Assembly (NCBI RefSeq): GCF_039534125.1
Contig: NZ_BAAAUV010000035.1
Location: forward strand, 1 to 64,000
Direction: 5' to 3'
Origin: Actinocorallia longicatena
GTDB taxonomy: Bacteria; Actinomycetota; Actinomycetes; Streptosporangiales; Streptosporangiaceae
Length of the DNA stretch: 64,000 nt
The position numbers and the translations under genes were made by a program. A model generated the notes under the pieces. The model made no database searches. It saw only the letters and a list, made by a program, of their open reading frames with translations, and was not told where the DNA came from. Of the stretch, positions 63,583 to 64,000 are shown in pieces. Numbering within the stretch: the first letter of the stretch is position 1; the number at the start of each line of letters is the position of its first letter.

Positions 63583-64000
63583 GTGATCCTCTGGTCCATC
63601 CTCGCCGCCCTCCTGGCGATCACGCTGGTCTTTCTCGTGGCGAAGTCCTTCAGCCGCTGGGGACGGGACGACGACGCGCCCGACGGCGTCACCGCGAGCC
63701 ACGCGGGCGGCATGCTCTCCGCCCTCTTCCTGCTCATCTTCGCCATCGCCGTGATCATTCCCTGGACGGTCTCCGACTCCGCCCGCCAGAACACCCATGC
63801 CGAGGCCCAGTCGCTGGTCGAGGCCTACTGGGCCGCCGGCGACCTGCCCGAGGCGGAGAAGGACCACGTCCGCGCCGCGATCAGGGACTACACCCAGTTC
63901 GTGATCGACGAGGAGTGGTCGTACATGGTCGCGCACGACGACGTGAGCCCCGAGGGCTGGAAACGGATGGACGCCCTCCGCTCGACCGTCGGCGACTACA
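63583..64000 (+). CDS. DUF4239-like membrane protein, truncated by the window edge
   Basis: The first 139 residues are seen. An N-terminal helix ILWSILAALLAITLVFLVAKSF, then ASHAGGMLSALFLLIFAIAVIIPWTV, and a periplasmic helical stretch NTHAEAQSLVEAYWAAGDLPEAEKDHVRAAIRDYTQFVIDEEWSYM. This matches the start of DUF4239 proteins (bestrophin-like channel relatives). GTG start 6 bases after TTAGAT (63571-63576), 20 bases after the preceding stop. The C-terminal half lies outside the window. Confidence 0.7.
   Translation, partial: MILWSILAALLAITLVFLVAKSFSRWGRDDDAPDGVTASHAGGMLSALFLLIFAIAVIIPWTVSDSARQNTHAEAQSLVEAYWAAGDLPEAEKDHVRAAIRDYTQFVIDEEWSYMVAHDDVSPEGWKRMDALRSTVGDY

Overview
The window is high-GC DNA from an actinomycete. 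Supporting signs are GTG and TTG starts, -10-only leaderless promoters, a leaderless-type S4 protein, F420- and SCP2-type genes, an actinobacterial rRNA leader box and an IdeR/DmdR-type iron box. A Streptosporangiales member (Thermomonosporaceae, e.g. Actinomadura or Actinocorallia) would fit, but this is inference from protein flavour. I see chromosomal DNA with about 60 genes, no prophage, no CRISPR, no tRNA and no complete insertion sequence. There is one 162-bp inverted-repeat element, present twice.

Layout. 1-446: the 5' leader and promoter of an rRNA operon that runs leftwards out of the window. 447-3414: a divergent pair of small helix-turn-helix regulators, then a divergent EF-Tu paralogue. 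The paralogue is preceded by a 25-codon leaderless leader ORF and competing hairpins that could hide its ribosome binding site. 3567-12507: a mixed region holding a LAL-type LuxR regulator divergent from an NTF2/MFS pair, a Tat-exported PhoX phosphatase behind a PHO-box-like repeat, and a DinB-like protein. 12529-13430: pgeF and the first copy of the 162-bp element.

13936-26625: a co-directional run that looks like one physiological unit. It encodes an oligopeptide ABC importer (binding protein, permease, permease-ATPase fusion, ATPase), a PucR regulator, an N-succinylamino-acid-racemase/OSBS-like enzyme, a GNAT acyltransferase, an M20 hydrolase and a beta-lactamase-fold hydrolase. A D-aminoacylase is divergent from it. 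I read it as uptake and stereo-inverting salvage of D-amino-acid peptides, possibly peptidoglycan fragments.

26702-35539: uracil-DNA glycosylase, WS/DGAT, MMPL transporter, a haem-oxygenase-fold diiron protein, a flavoprotein, a PlsC acyltransferase and a gamma-family PLP enzyme (largely lipid-related). 35618-38133: DUF2470 protein, a double iron box, an rpsD (S4) gene and a TauD-type dioxygenase. 38164-46929: MarR and three TetR regulators, an M20D amidohydrolase, a small SLT-like protein, a CMD-deazaflavin reductase fusion, SCP2 and a degenerate ABC1 pseudokinase. 47031-52635: an intact ABC1 kinase, the second 162-bp element, a Baeyer-Villiger-like monooxygenase, a TetR, a ferritin-like diiron protein and an SDR. 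52655-57538: a PPTase overlapping head-to-head with a transmembrane Ser/Thr kinase, which is translationally coupled to an FG-GAP propeller protein; a lipoprotein PQQ-type sugar dehydrogenase follows. 57724-64000: DUF3558-like lipoprotein-like protein, ATP-dependent DNA ligase, a Rip1/RseP site-2 protease with a partial gene duplication upstream, a Cds1-like PLP enzyme and two membrane proteins, the last cut by the window edge.

A recurring theme is leaderless transcription. About twenty genes have a TANNNT hexamer 6-8 bases before an ATG or GTG and no Shine-Dalgarno sequence. Product names come from reading motifs and remembered family sequences; no database search was possible.
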